A DNA stretch of 64,000 bases. Origin: Flavobacterium sp. I3-2 (GTDB taxonomy: Bacteria > Bacteroidota > Bacteroidia > Flavobacteriales > Flavobacteriaceae). The notes under the pieces were generated by a model. That model worked only from the letters and a program-made list of their open reading frames with translations. It did no database searches and was not told where the DNA came from. The position numbers and the translations under genes are program-made. Of this stretch, positions 44,665 through 53,716 are shown piece after piece (the first letter of the stretch is position 1; each line of letters starts with the position of its first letter). The stretch covers positions 2,976,001 through 3,040,000 of the forward strand of contig NZ_CP058306.1 of the NCBI RefSeq assembly GCF_013389595.1. Direction: 5' to 3'.

Positions 44665-46746
44665 TTATTGATTATCAATCTCACTCATTATTTTTTTTAA
44701 TGCTACATGCTCGTCTTCAGGTAAATAAGGAATTAAATCGGTAAAATGTTTTTTAAATTCTTTTTTAGAACACAATTTAATAATAGCTTCACGTCCAAAT
44801 TTTCTGAATTGTGGTTTATGGCTAACTAATGCATTTACTAAATGTGGTAATGTGTTGCTATCGTATTGATTCAAAAACCACATTGCAGAAATAGCATTCA
44901 TTCGAACATTGCTGTTGTATTTTGAATATGCATAACCTTCCAATTCTTTATACCAATTTGGCTTTTTATCTAAATTATAATTATCAGTTGCTAATGCCAA
45001 CATCAACCAAGTAATTCGTAAATTTTTATCGTTGAAACCTTCCCAATTTTTAGATTTATCTAAAACCTTATGTTTCAAATCTGGACGTTGATACCAAATG
45101 TTTTTTAAAGCGATTTCTTGAGTTATGTAAGATTCGTCATCTAGAAATGTTTCATAAGTTTCAACATATTCATTCGGAATTTCTTTCAAAATTTGAACCA
45201 TTGCTTGACGTACTTTTAGATTATCTGATTGCGCTACATAATCATAAAATTCTTTTGCTTCTGGATATGAAACATTATGTATTTGATATATAACTTCTTG
45301 TTTTACTTTGTCATAAGGACTATTAACTAAAGTATTAATTAAGTACTCTTTTTTTGATTCAAATGGTAAAGCTTGTTTGTCAATCAATTCTAAATACTGA
45401 TGAATCATTGGATTATTCTTCAATAAAAAAACGGCTTGTTTAATATCGAATTTACTGTTATTCAACCAATCTTTTTTGAATTTAGCTGAATCAAAACTAC
45501 AAACATTTTCAACTTCTTTTAAAAAATCATCAGTCGATACATTCTGAAAAGCATATTTTGTAAGATAGTTTTTTACAGCTGTTTGAAAATTAGCATCACC
45601 AATTTGATTTCTTAATGCAAATAACGCCCAAGCTCCTTTTTCATAATAAGTCAATGAAGTTGAACCTTCACTTAAGATGGTTGTATTGGTTTGATTTTGA
45701 CTTTCTTTCTGAATTTTTTCGGCCATTTCGTAAAGCTCCCAATAAAAATAATCATCACCATAAATTTCGCGTTCAGCCAAAAGTGCATAAAATGTTGCAA
45801 ATCCTTCTTGTAACCAATGGTCTTTACCCGATTTTGCAGTAATTAAATCGCCAAACCATTGATGTGCCAATTCATGCGCATTTACATTAACGTAATTTCT
45901 ATCGAATGCTCCAATATTATCAACTACAAAATCTTGATTAAAAATGGTGGATGTTGTATTTTCCATTCCTGAATATAAAAAATCTTCAACCGGAACATTT
46001 CTATAAATCTTCCAAGGATAATTATAACCAATTTCTTTTTCAAAGAAATCAAACATTTGTTTGGTATGTTGATATGTACTTTCGTATTTTGTTTTATCCG
46101 AAGGTTTTAGGTAAGATTCAATCGGAATCCCAGAAGTACTTTTTTGCGTAGAAACATCATACTTACCAACTGCAAACATTAACAAATAAGAACTCATCGG
46201 TTGTTCCATCTGATAATTCCAAGTAACATTATTTCCGTTCGTTTTTTTATTTGCTAAAACTCCGTTTGAAACAACTTGGTAATTTTTATCAAACGAAATT
46301 GACATATTAAAAATAACCTTTTCATTGTAATCATCAAAACTTGGCAACCAATGTGAAGTGTATTTTCCTTGTCCTTGTGTCCAAATTTGCAAATCATTTC
46401 CAGTTCCAACAAAATAAACGGTCTGTTTTGGAATTGTATTGTACTTTATAGCTAAATTATTACTTCCGATTTTATAACCTGCATACAATTTAATTTGCTT
46501 GTTATCATATTTAAAACCAGCTGATTTACCGTCAATCAAAACCGATTGAATTTGCATATTTTTGGCGTCAATTCTAATGGTATCAATTTCAGATTTCAAA
46601 TCAAATGTATAAGAAACATTTCCTAAAATTTTTCGTTGCGAAATATCAAAATCAATAGTTGCATTGGCTTTAATAAAATCGACTTGATTTTGAGCAATTG
46701 TTATTTGAGATAATAAGATAAATACAGGAAGTAATATTTTTTTCAT
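44665..46746 (-). CDS. M1-family aminopeptidase
   Basis: The ATG at 46746 gives 693 residues and a good signal peptide (MKKILLPVFILLSQITIAQ); an upstream ATG at 46767 would add seven residues. The zinc motif HELAHQWFGD (HExxH) with the downstream Glu in WLQEGFATFYALLAERE is intact, and the exopeptidase motif is represented by the GMENTTS segment. The C-terminal 250 residues are HEAT-like helical repeats. It would trim peptides in the periplasm or outside the cell. Confidence 0.93.
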   Translation of the reverse strand: MKKILLPVFILLSQITIAQNQVDFIKANATIDFDISQRKILGNVSYTFDLKSEIDTIRIDAKNMQIQSVLIDGKSAGFKYDNKQIKLYAGYKIGSNNLAIKYNTIPKQTVYFVGTGNDLQIWTQGQGKYTSHWLPSFDDYNEKVIFNMSISFDKNYQVVSNGVLANKKTNGNNVTWNYQMEQPMSSYLLMFAVGKYDVSTQKSTSGIPIESYLKPSDKTKYESTYQHTKQMFDFFEKEIGYNYPWKIYRNVPVEDFLYSGMENTTSTIFNQDFVVDNIGAFDRNYVNVNAHELAHQWFGDLITAKSGKDHWLQEGFATFYALLAEREIYGDDYFYWELYEMAEKIQKESQNQTNTTILSEGSTSLTYYEKGAWALFALRNQIGDANFQTAVKNYLTKYAFQNVSTDDFLKEVENVCSFDSAKFKKDWLNNSKFDIKQAVFLLKNNPMIHQYLELIDKQALPFESKKEYLINTLVNSPYDKVKQEVIYQIHNVSYPEAKEFYDYVAQSDNLKVRQAMVQILKEIPNEYVETYETFLDDESYITQEIALKNIWYQRPDLKHKVLDKSKNWEGFNDKNLRITWLMLALATDNYNLDKKPNWYKELEGYAYSKYNSNVRMNAISAMWFLNQYDSNTLPHLVNALVSHKPQFRKFGREAIIKLCSKKEFKKHFTDLIPYLPEDEHVALKKIMSEIDNQ

Positions 46747-46836
46747 AGATGCATTAAAGTAAGTCATAAAAATAGTAAAACTTTTATAATCTGATTATTT
46801 ATTTGCGTCAAATTACAAGCTTCACTTAAAAAAACG

Positions 46837-46844
46837 TAATTTTG
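46837..46844 (+). promoter_or_regulatory. Candidate -7 box TAATTTTG of the DEAD helicase gene
   Basis: An exact TAnnTTTG match 16 bp upstream of the helicase ATG, implying a very short leader. Confidence 0.5.
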
Positions 46845-46860
46845 CAACAAATAACAATTT

Positions 46861-48135
46861 ATGCAGTTTACAGATTTTAAATTAAACAATAATGTTTTAG
46901 AAGCGATTAAAGATGTTGGTTATGAGTCACCTACTCCAATTCAACAAAAAGCTATTCCTTTAATTTTAGAAGGAAAAGATTTAGTTGGATGTGCACAAAC
47001 AGGAACAGGAAAAACAGCTGCATTTGCCATCCCAATCATAAACGATATTCATAAAATTGTTGGTTCTGCTAAAAAAAGAAAGTTAATTCGGACGGTTGTC
47101 TTGACTCCTACTCGCGAATTAGCCATTCAAATAGAAGAAAATTTTGTTAAATATTCTCAATTTACAAATATCAAAACTTTGGTACTTTATGGAGGTGTAA
47201 ATCAAGTTCCTCAAGTTGATGCGTTAAAAAGCGGAATTGATGTTTTGGTAACCACACCAGGACGTTTTTTAGATTTATACAAACAACAACATATTAATGT
47301 AGACCACGTACATCAATTGGTTATCGATGAAGCTGATTTGATGTTAGATATGGGTTTTATTGCCGATGTTCGTAAAGTAATTAAATTGACTCCAGATAAT
47401 CGTCAAACGCTTTTATTTTCTGCAACCATGCCAATGGCTGTTCGTGAATTAGCGGATGATTTTATGACAAATGCTGCATTTGTTTCGGTTGACCCGATTT
47501 CGAGTGCTTCGATTCAAGTGAAACAGCGCATCTATTTTGTCGAAAAAGAAGATAAAAAGAAACTATTATTCCATATCATTTCTGAACAAAATTTAAAAAA
47601 TGTTTTAATTTTTGCAAGAACCAAACACGGTGTTGATTCCATTGTTGAATATCTTCAGAAAAACAATTTAAATGCTGACGGAATTCATGGAGATAAATCA
47701 CAAAATAAACGCGAAGAAATTTTAAAGAATTTTAAAGATAAGCAATTAGATATTTTAGTTGCAACTGATGTCGCTTCGCGCGGAATCGATATTGATGCGC
47801 TTAATTACGTTATCAATTTTGATTTGCCAAATGTTCCAGAAACTTACGTTCACCGAATTGGTAGAACCGGTCGTGCTGGAATGGAAGGAACTTCGATTGC
47901 TTTTTGCGGTAAAGACGAAAAGGTTTATTGGGAGGCAATTAAAAAATTAACTCGAATTGTTGCTAAAGAAGTTTTAGACCATCCGTTTCCATGGAAAGAA
48001 AAAAATCCAAATGCCAAACCTGATTTCCGAAATAAAAAGAAAACAAATCCTAAAAACGGAAATTCAACATCAAAAAATAATTCGAATTCTAGAAAATCTG
48101 ATAGTTCAAAAAAGAATAAAAAAAGATGGTATTAA
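46861..48135 (+). CDS. DEAD-box ATP-dependent RNA helicase
   Basis: A 424-residue cytoplasmic helicase with the complete motif set: Q motif (YESPTPIQQKAIP), I AQTGTGKT, Ia PTRELAIQ, II IDEADLML (here DEAD), III SATMP, V ATDVASRGID and VI HRIGRTGRAG. The last 45 residues are a Lys/Asn/Ser-rich tail typical of RhlE-like proteins that bind RNA. It probably acts in ribosome assembly or cold adaptation. The subfamily (RhlE) is inferred. Confidence 0.95.
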   Translation: MQFTDFKLNNNVLEAIKDVGYESPTPIQQKAIPLILEGKDLVGCAQTGTGKTAAFAIPIINDIHKIVGSAKKRKLIRTVVLTPTRELAIQIEENFVKYSQFTNIKTLVLYGGVNQVPQVDALKSGIDVLVTTPGRFLDLYKQQHINVDHVHQLVIDEADLMLDMGFIADVRKVIKLTPDNRQTLLFSATMPMAVRELADDFMTNAAFVSVDPISSASIQVKQRIYFVEKEDKKKLLFHIISEQNLKNVLIFARTKHGVDSIVEYLQKNNLNADGIHGDKSQNKREEILKNFKDKQLDILVATDVASRGIDIDALNYVINFDLPNVPETYVHRIGRTGRAGMEGTSIAFCGKDEKVYWEAIKKLTRIVAKEVLDHPFPWKEKNPNAKPDFRNKKKTNPKNGNSTSKNNSNSRKSDSSKKNKKRWY

Positions 48136-48157
48136 GAATCCTACATTAAGGATTCTT
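48134..48157 (+). terminator. Terminator of the DEAD helicase gene
   Basis: AAGAATCCT (48134-48142) pairs with AGGATTCTT (48149-48157), followed by a T-rich run; it overlaps the stop codon. Confidence 0.82.
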
Positions 48158-48262
48158 TTTATTTTTTAGGAATTTAAAATCATATAAAAAATATTTTATT
48201 AAATAATTTTATAATCTATATTAAAAATATTTTCTTCATATTTGTGATAGAGAAAAAAGAAC

Positions 48263-50038
48263 ATGATAAAAGTTGAGCGTTTATTCGATGTCGCTTACTA
48301 TGCGCACGAAAAATATAATTTACCTGTACAATTTGCTACAAAAAGTAATGGTAATTGGAAAAAAACTTCGAGTAAAGAATATTTAGAAAAGGTTAATGCA
48401 ATTTCAAAAGCATTAATTCATATTGGTGTACAACCTAATGATAAAATTGCTGTAATCACAACTGCGAACAGAACTGAATGGAATATTTTGGATATTGCTA
48501 TTTTACAAGTTGGAGCACAAAATGTACCGATTTACCCAACGGTTTCTGTTGAAGAGTTTGATTATATTTTCAACCATTCAGAAGCAAACTTATGTTTTGT
48601 ATCTGATGAAATTTTATATAATAAGATTAAAGCTATTGAAGATAAACTTCCTTTAGTTAAAGATTTATATTCATTTGATAAAATAAATGGATGTAAAAAT
48701 ATCAATGATTTAATTGCTTTAGGAAATACTTTAAATAATGAATCAGAAGTTGAAGTTCGAAAAAGCAATATTAAAACAGATGATTTAGCAACTATTATTT
48801 ATACTTCTGGAACTACTGGCAAACCAAAAGGAGTTATGTTATCTCACAAAAACATAATTTCAAATTTTATGGGATGTCAAAATCGCGTACCATTTGTTTA
48901 TGGAAGTGATAGAGCATTAAGTTTTTTACCTTGTTGCCATGTTTATGAACGTATGCTTTTGTATTTGTATCAATATGGTGGTTTAGAAATCTATTTTGCA
49001 GAATCAATCGATAGAATTGGAGAAAATATAGTTGAAGTTAAACCTCACGTTATGTGCGTTGTTCCTCGTTTACTAGAAAAAGTTTATGATAGAATCATTG
49101 AAAAAGGAGCTGCATTATCTGGTATTAAAAGAAAACTATTTTTCTGGTCTGTTGAACTAGCAGAAGAGTTTCAGCCCTACGGACAAAACGGAGCTTGGTA
49201 TAACTTTAAATTAAGTATTGCTCGTAAATTAGTATTATCTAAATGGAAACAAGCTTTAGGCGGAAATTTAAACACGGTTGTTTGTGGAAGTGCGGCCCTT
49301 CAGCAACGTTTAGGTAGAGCTTTCACTGCTGCCGAAATGGTTTGCATGGAAGGTTATGGTTTAACCGAAACTTCTCCGGTAATTGCAGTAAATGATTTAC
49401 GAAATAGAAATTTAAAATATGGTACTGTCGGCAAACCATTAGATGGTTTTGAAGTTAAGATTGCTGAAGATGGAGAAATAGTAACCAAAAGTGATTCGGT
49501 GATGTTAGGATATTATAAAGATCCTGAAAAAACTGCCGAAGTTATCAAAAATGGATATTTCCATACCGAAGATATTGGAGAAATTGATACAGATGGATTC
49601 TTGAAAATTACCGACCGTAAAAAAGAAATGTTCAAAACTTCTGGAGGAAAATACATCGCTCCTCAAGCTTTAGAAAATGCGATGAAAGCTTCTCGTTTTA
49701 TCGAACAAATTATGGTTGTTGGTGATGGTGAAAAAATGCCTGGAGCTTTAATTCAACCCGATTTTAATTTTGTTCGCGAATGGGCAAAACGCAAAAACTT
49801 AAATGTAGGAACATCAAATACAGAACTTATTGCAAATGAGCAAGTAATTAATAGAATTCAAAAAGTAATTAACGATATAAACAAAAGTTTTGGTAATTGG
49901 GAACAAATAAAAGTTTTTCAATTAACACCTGATGTTTGGAGTATCGAAGCAGGTCACCTTACGCCTACTTTAAAATTTAAACGCAGACATATAAAAGAAA
50001 AATATATAAACGAGTACAATAAAATGTACCAACATTAA
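48263..50038 (+). CDS. Long-chain fatty-acid-CoA ligase (AMP-forming)
   Basis: A 591-residue acyl-CoA synthetase that would activate long-chain fatty acids. YTSGTTGKPKGVMLSH is the AMP-binding P-loop, GYGLTETSPV the adenylate motif, and GYFHTEDIGEID followed by TDRKKEMFKTSGGKYIAP the hinge with the invariant Arg/Lys. Length and the C-terminal HLTPTLKFKRRHI match the FadD15-type long-chain ligases. It is a single gene with a terminator. Confidence 0.93.
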   Translation: MIKVERLFDVAYYAHEKYNLPVQFATKSNGNWKKTSSKEYLEKVNAISKALIHIGVQPNDKIAVITTANRTEWNILDIAILQVGAQNVPIYPTVSVEEFDYIFNHSEANLCFVSDEILYNKIKAIEDKLPLVKDLYSFDKINGCKNINDLIALGNTLNNESEVEVRKSNIKTDDLATIIYTSGTTGKPKGVMLSHKNIISNFMGCQNRVPFVYGSDRALSFLPCCHVYERMLLYLYQYGGLEIYFAESIDRIGENIVEVKPHVMCVVPRLLEKVYDRIIEKGAALSGIKRKLFFWSVELAEEFQPYGQNGAWYNFKLSIARKLVLSKWKQALGGNLNTVVCGSAALQQRLGRAFTAAEMVCMEGYGLTETSPVIAVNDLRNRNLKYGTVGKPLDGFEVKIAEDGEIVTKSDSVMLGYYKDPEKTAEVIKNGYFHTEDIGEIDTDGFLKITDRKKEMFKTSGGKYIAPQALENAMKASRFIEQIMVVGDGEKMPGALIQPDFNFVREWAKRKNLNVGTSNTELIANEQVINRIQKVINDINKSFGNWEQIKVFQLTPDVWSIEAGHLTPTLKFKRRHIKEKYINEYNKMYQH

Positions 50039-50043
50039 AAATT

Positions 50044-50080
50044 AAAATCCCATCGGTTGTTATTCCTTTGGGATTTTTTT
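50044..50080 (+). terminator. Terminator of the acyl-CoA ligase gene
   Basis: AAAATCCCA (50044-50052) pairs with TGGGATTTT, followed by further T. The loop of 16 nt is long but the stem and T run are clear. Confidence 0.72.
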
Positions 50081-50242
50081 ATTAAAAAATTTATATAAAA
50101 TATCAATGAAATCAGGGATATTTTATTTGGTAAAAATTCCATATTTTTAAATAATTATTATTTTTTTAGATACGATTTTAGAAAATTTTTCTAAATATAT
50201 TCCATATACTAATATTTAAATCAACTGACAAAACATAAAGTC

Positions 50243-50719
50243 ATGCTACAAGGAATATTTTCATTATTTAATTCAAAAGCAGATAAAAAAATTAAAATAT
50301 CTACATTTTTAATTGATGATTTTAATGAAATAGATACAGTTATAGAAAATAATAGCATTTTTTATAAAAATGAATCAAAACATTTTTACATAACTATTCT
50401 TAATCTAAATGATGAGAAAATCGAATATCGATTAAATGGATTAATTCGATCTGACAAAATGTTTCAAAAGACGATAAAGAAAATTAAAAATAAACAAGAA
50501 ATCAGTAACGGAATTTTTTATATAAAACACTTTGTAGAAATTAAACCGATTAGTAGAAAAAAATTTGATCAAATTTGTAATTATACTTATTCAAAAGAAG
50601 AAACAATAAAACTACCCAAGAATATTAAATCTATTAAAATTGAACTTTACGAAGAAATTATTGAAAAGAAAAAAAATCGTATTTTTAATTTAATAGCTGA
50701 AAAATACATTTTATTATAA
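50243..50719 (+). CDS. Hypothetical protein, 158 residues
   Basis: A Lys/Ile-rich soluble protein without a signal peptide or membrane helices. It begins MLQGIFSLFNSKADKKIK and contains a predicted beta-rich centre followed by helices. I do not recognise a family. Base composition and codon use resemble the surroundings. It lies 49 bp before the lipoprotein gene on the same strand. Confidence 0.55.
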   Translation: MLQGIFSLFNSKADKKIKISTFLIDDFNEIDTVIENNSIFYKNESKHFYITILNLNDEKIEYRLNGLIRSDKMFQKTIKKIKNKQEISNGIFYIKHFVEIKPISRKKFDQICNYTYSKEETIKLPKNIKSIKIELYEEIIEKKKNRIFNLIAEKYILL

Positions 50720-50768
50720 ACTGTAATTGAGAATTTGAATTCCTAAATTCTTTATTAAACTTCTATAA

Positions 50769-51590
50769 ATGAAAAAGATGACTTACTTCTTGCCTATTTT
50801 ATTTTTAATTTTTAACTGTCAAACTAAAATTGAAAATGTAAAAAATGATGTTGAAATTAGTACTCAAGATTCATTAGTTTATAACGATTCAATTAAAACG
50901 GCACATATTTTAGTTGCTCTTTGTGATAATAAATATCAAGGAATTGTCCCTGTACCTGCCAAAATTGGGAATGGTCAAGATCCGAATAATAATTTATATT
51001 GGGGAGCAGGTTATGGAGTTCGAACTTATTTTAAAAAGAGTAAAGATTGGGAATTACTGAAACAAACTAAAATAGATGAAACCATTCTTGAACGCTTGGT
51101 TTTTAAGCATAAAACTCAAAACTTTTATTTAATTGCGGATGCTTATGATGGCAAAGAAATTGAACAAACTACGATTGATTTTTTAAAAAGTAGTTCAGGA
51201 CAGTTCAAAGATACCATTCATATCAATGATGAAGTTATTGGAATTAATGGCAATGCAAATTTAATTACATATATTGGACATGATGGTTTAATGGATTTTC
51301 AATTAAAAAATGAATTTATAAATTTAGACAAAAAACAACGTGATGTGATTATTTTAGCTTGTTATAGCAAGCGGTTTTTTGGTCCTTTGATGCAAGATAA
51401 TAATGTAAATCCGATAGTTTGGACAAGTCATTTAATGGCACCTGAAGCTTACATTATTCACGATGCATTAGAAGGTTACGTGAATAATGAATCAAATGAA
51501 TCGATTAGAAATCGAGCGGCACAAGCCTATTCAAAATATCAAAAATGTAGCATAAAAGCAGCTAGAAATCTATTGATTACGAATTGGTAA
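50769..51590 (+). CDS. Conserved lipoprotein of unknown function
   Basis: A 273-residue lipoprotein (MKKMTYFLPILFLIFNC, Cys17). The body contains HILVALCDNKYQGIVPVP, NNNLYWGAGYGVRTYF, LITYIGHDGLMDF and ILACYSKRFF. These patches look like a caspase-like or other cysteine-hydrolase fold: His in IGHDGL and Cys in ACYS could be a catalytic pair, as in C11/C14-type peptidases. That reading is tentative. I do not recognise a named family. Confidence 0.65.
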   Translation: MKKMTYFLPILFLIFNCQTKIENVKNDVEISTQDSLVYNDSIKTAHILVALCDNKYQGIVPVPAKIGNGQDPNNNLYWGAGYGVRTYFKKSKDWELLKQTKIDETILERLVFKHKTQNFYLIADAYDGKEIEQTTIDFLKSSSGQFKDTIHINDEVIGINGNANLITYIGHDGLMDFQLKNEFINLDKKQRDVIILACYSKRFFGPLMQDNNVNPIVWTSHLMAPEAYIIHDALEGYVNNESNESIRNRAAQAYSKYQKCSIKAARNLLITNW

Positions 51591-51594
51591 ATAA

Positions 51595-51624
51595 AAAAAC
51601 GAGAACTTTAAAGTTCTCGTTTTT
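51595..51624. terminator. Bidirectional terminator between the lipoprotein gene and purB
   Basis: A perfect 15+15 palindrome (AAAAACGAGAACTTT/AAAGTTCTCGTTTTT) in the space between two convergent genes. Confidence 0.87.
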
Positions 51625-51632
51625 GTTTATAT

Positions 51633-52979
51633 TTAAAATTGAATTCCTAAATAAGTACTAGGTGTAATTTGTTTTAATTCAGATTTTATTTCATCAGAAA
51701 CATTTAAATTAGAAATAAATTCTTGAATAGATTCTCTAGTAATTGCAGTATTTGTACGAGTTAAATCTTTTAATGCTTCATACGGATTTGGATAAGCTTC
51801 TCTTCTCAAAATCGTTTGAATGGCTTCAGCTACAACCGCCCAATTATTTTCTAGATCTTGTTCGAATTTAGATTCGTTTAATAACAATTTATTCAATCCT
51901 TTTAATGTTGCTTCAAAAGCAATAATTGTATGTCCCATTGGAACACCCACATTACGTAAAACAGTACTATCTGTTAAATCTCTTTGTTGACGAGAAATTG
52001 GAAGTTTTGCTGCTAAATGTTCAAAAATAGCATTTGCAATTCCTAAGTTACCTTCAGAATTTTCAAAATCAATCGGATTTACTTTATGTGGCATCGCTGA
52101 TGAACCAATCTCTCCAGCTTTTATTTTTTGCTTGAAATATTCCATTGAAACATATTGCCAAATGTCACGATCTAAGTCAATTAAAATGGTATTAATACGT
52201 TTTAATGCATCAAAAAATGCAGCAAAATGATCGTAATGTTCAATTTGTGTTGTTGGGAATGAATGTTTTAATCCTAAAATTCCTTCAACAAAATCTTCTC
52301 CAAATTGTTTCCAATCGTTTGTAGGATAAGCTACAAAATGTGCATTAAAATTACCGGTTGCGCCACCAAATTTAGCAGCAAACGGAACGTTGTTTAACAA
52401 ACGTAATTGCTCTTCTAAACGCACAACAAAAACATGAATCTCTTTTCCTAAACGTGTTGGAGATGCAGGTTGACCATGCGTTCTTGCTAACATCGGAACG
52501 TCTTTCCATTCCATGCTTAACTCTTTCAACTTGTTAATTACGTTGATTAAAGTTGGCATATAAACATTTGAAAACGCATCTTTTGTAGATAATGGAATTG
52601 CGGTATTATTTATATCTTGAGAAGTTAATCCGAAATGGATAAATTCTTTATGTTCATGTAAACCTAATTTGTCAAAAGCTTGCTTAATAAAATACTCAAC
52701 AGCTTTTACATCATGATTGGTTGTTTTCTCAGTTTCTTTAATCCATAAAGCATCTTCCGTAGAAAAATCTTCATAAATTTTACGTAACGACGGATAAATA
52801 ACTTTGTCAATATTTTGTAATTGAGGTAAAGGCAATTCACAAAGTGCAATAAAATATTCAACCTCTACCAAAACGCGATATTTAATTAAAGCTTCCTCAG
52901 AAAAATAAGGTGCTAAAGCTTGTGTTTTACTTCTATAACGACCATCAATTGGTGAAATAGCATTTAATTCTGTAAGCAT
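51633..52979 (-). CDS. purB: Adenylosuccinate lyase
   Basis: A 448-residue fumarase/aspartase-superfamily enzyme acting twice in purine synthesis (SAICAR to AICAR, adenylosuccinate to AMP). The signature loop GSSAMPHKVNPIDFENSEG is intact, as are TNHDVKAVEYF, HFGLTSQDINNTA and ARTHGQPASPT. Length fits the short E. coli-like PurB class. It has its own promoter box and no operon partner. Confidence 0.97.
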   Translation of the reverse strand: MLTELNAISPIDGRYRSKTQALAPYFSEEALIKYRVLVEVEYFIALCELPLPQLQNIDKVIYPSLRKIYEDFSTEDALWIKETEKTTNHDVKAVEYFIKQAFDKLGLHEHKEFIHFGLTSQDINNTAIPLSTKDAFSNVYMPTLINVINKLKELSMEWKDVPMLARTHGQPASPTRLGKEIHVFVVRLEEQLRLLNNVPFAAKFGGATGNFNAHFVAYPTNDWKQFGEDFVEGILGLKHSFPTTQIEHYDHFAAFFDALKRINTILIDLDRDIWQYVSMEYFKQKIKAGEIGSSAMPHKVNPIDFENSEGNLGIANAIFEHLAAKLPISRQQRDLTDSTVLRNVGVPMGHTIIAFEATLKGLNKLLLNESKFEQDLENNWAVVAEAIQTILRREAYPNPYEALKDLTRTNTAITRESIQEFISNLNVSDEIKSELKQITPSTYLGIQF

Positions 52980-53002
52980 AATTTAATTGTGTTGTTAAGA
53001 TG

Positions 53003-53010
53003 CAAATATA
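53003..53010 (-). promoter_or_regulatory. Candidate -7 box TATATTTG of purB
   Basis: An exact TAnnTTTG match on the minus strand, 24 bp upstream of the purB start. Confidence 0.5.
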
Positions 53011-53069
53011 GTTAGCTTTTTACGAGTTTAAAAATATTACGTATATTGAATTTTGAAATTTTAATTGAA

Positions 53070-53703
53070 ATGAAAAGAATTTTAAAAGCAATTGGCATTT
53101 TTTCTATTGTTGTTTTAATTGCAACAATTATTGCAAATAGAAGTATTATAAATTGTACAAAAGAAAAACATTCGGACAAAATTGAAAATGTTCCCTTTAA
53201 AAAAGTAGGATTGCTTTTTAGGAACCAATAAAAATTATTCAAACGGAAATCCAAACCAATATTTTTATAATCGGATTGATACAGCAGTTGAACTTTACAA
53301 AGCTGGAAAAATAAAATATATAATAGCCTCAGGCGATAATAGTGTTGAAGGCTATAATGAACCTGAAGAAATGAAATTAGAATTGATTGAAAGAGGAATT
53401 CCAGAAGAACATATTTTTCTAGATTTTGCAGGTTTTCGTACTTTGGATTCAGTAGTTCGTACTAATGAAATTTTCAGTCAAGACGATATAATTATCATTT
53501 CACAAAAATTTCATAATCAACGCACTATTTATATTGCTGATAAATATGGTATTGAAGCATTCGGATTTAATGCAAAAGATGTCAATACAGTTACCATTTC
53601 AAAAACACAAGTACGAGAATACTTTGCGCGCTTAAAAGTTTTTTTAGATATTCTTAGACGCACAGAACCTAAGTTTAAAGGAGATAAAATTAAAATTGAA
53701 TAA
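53070..53703 (+). pseudogene. Frameshifted SanA/YdcF-family (DUF218) gene
   Basis: Frame one begins MKRILKAIGIFSIVVLIAT with a transmembrane helix and reaches VGLLF at 53215. It then stops. If one T of the five at 53216-53220 is ignored, the frame continues as VGLLLGTNKNYSNGNPNQYFYNR, then IKYIIASGDNS, EHIFLDFAGFRTLDSVVR, IISQKFHNQR, the canonical SanA order, to 53703. The restored product is about 210 residues, full length for SanA, an inner-membrane protein linked to envelope barrier function. This is either a real frameshift or a sequencing error in a homopolymer. The CotH gene starts 13 bp later. Confidence 0.9.
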
Positions 53704-53716
53704 AAAATTAACTACT

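Noticed and set aside
53012..53254. 80-codon minus-strand ORF upstream of purB
   Set aside because: It lies opposite the frameshifted SanA/YdcF gene, covers the purB promoter, and has no recognisable features.
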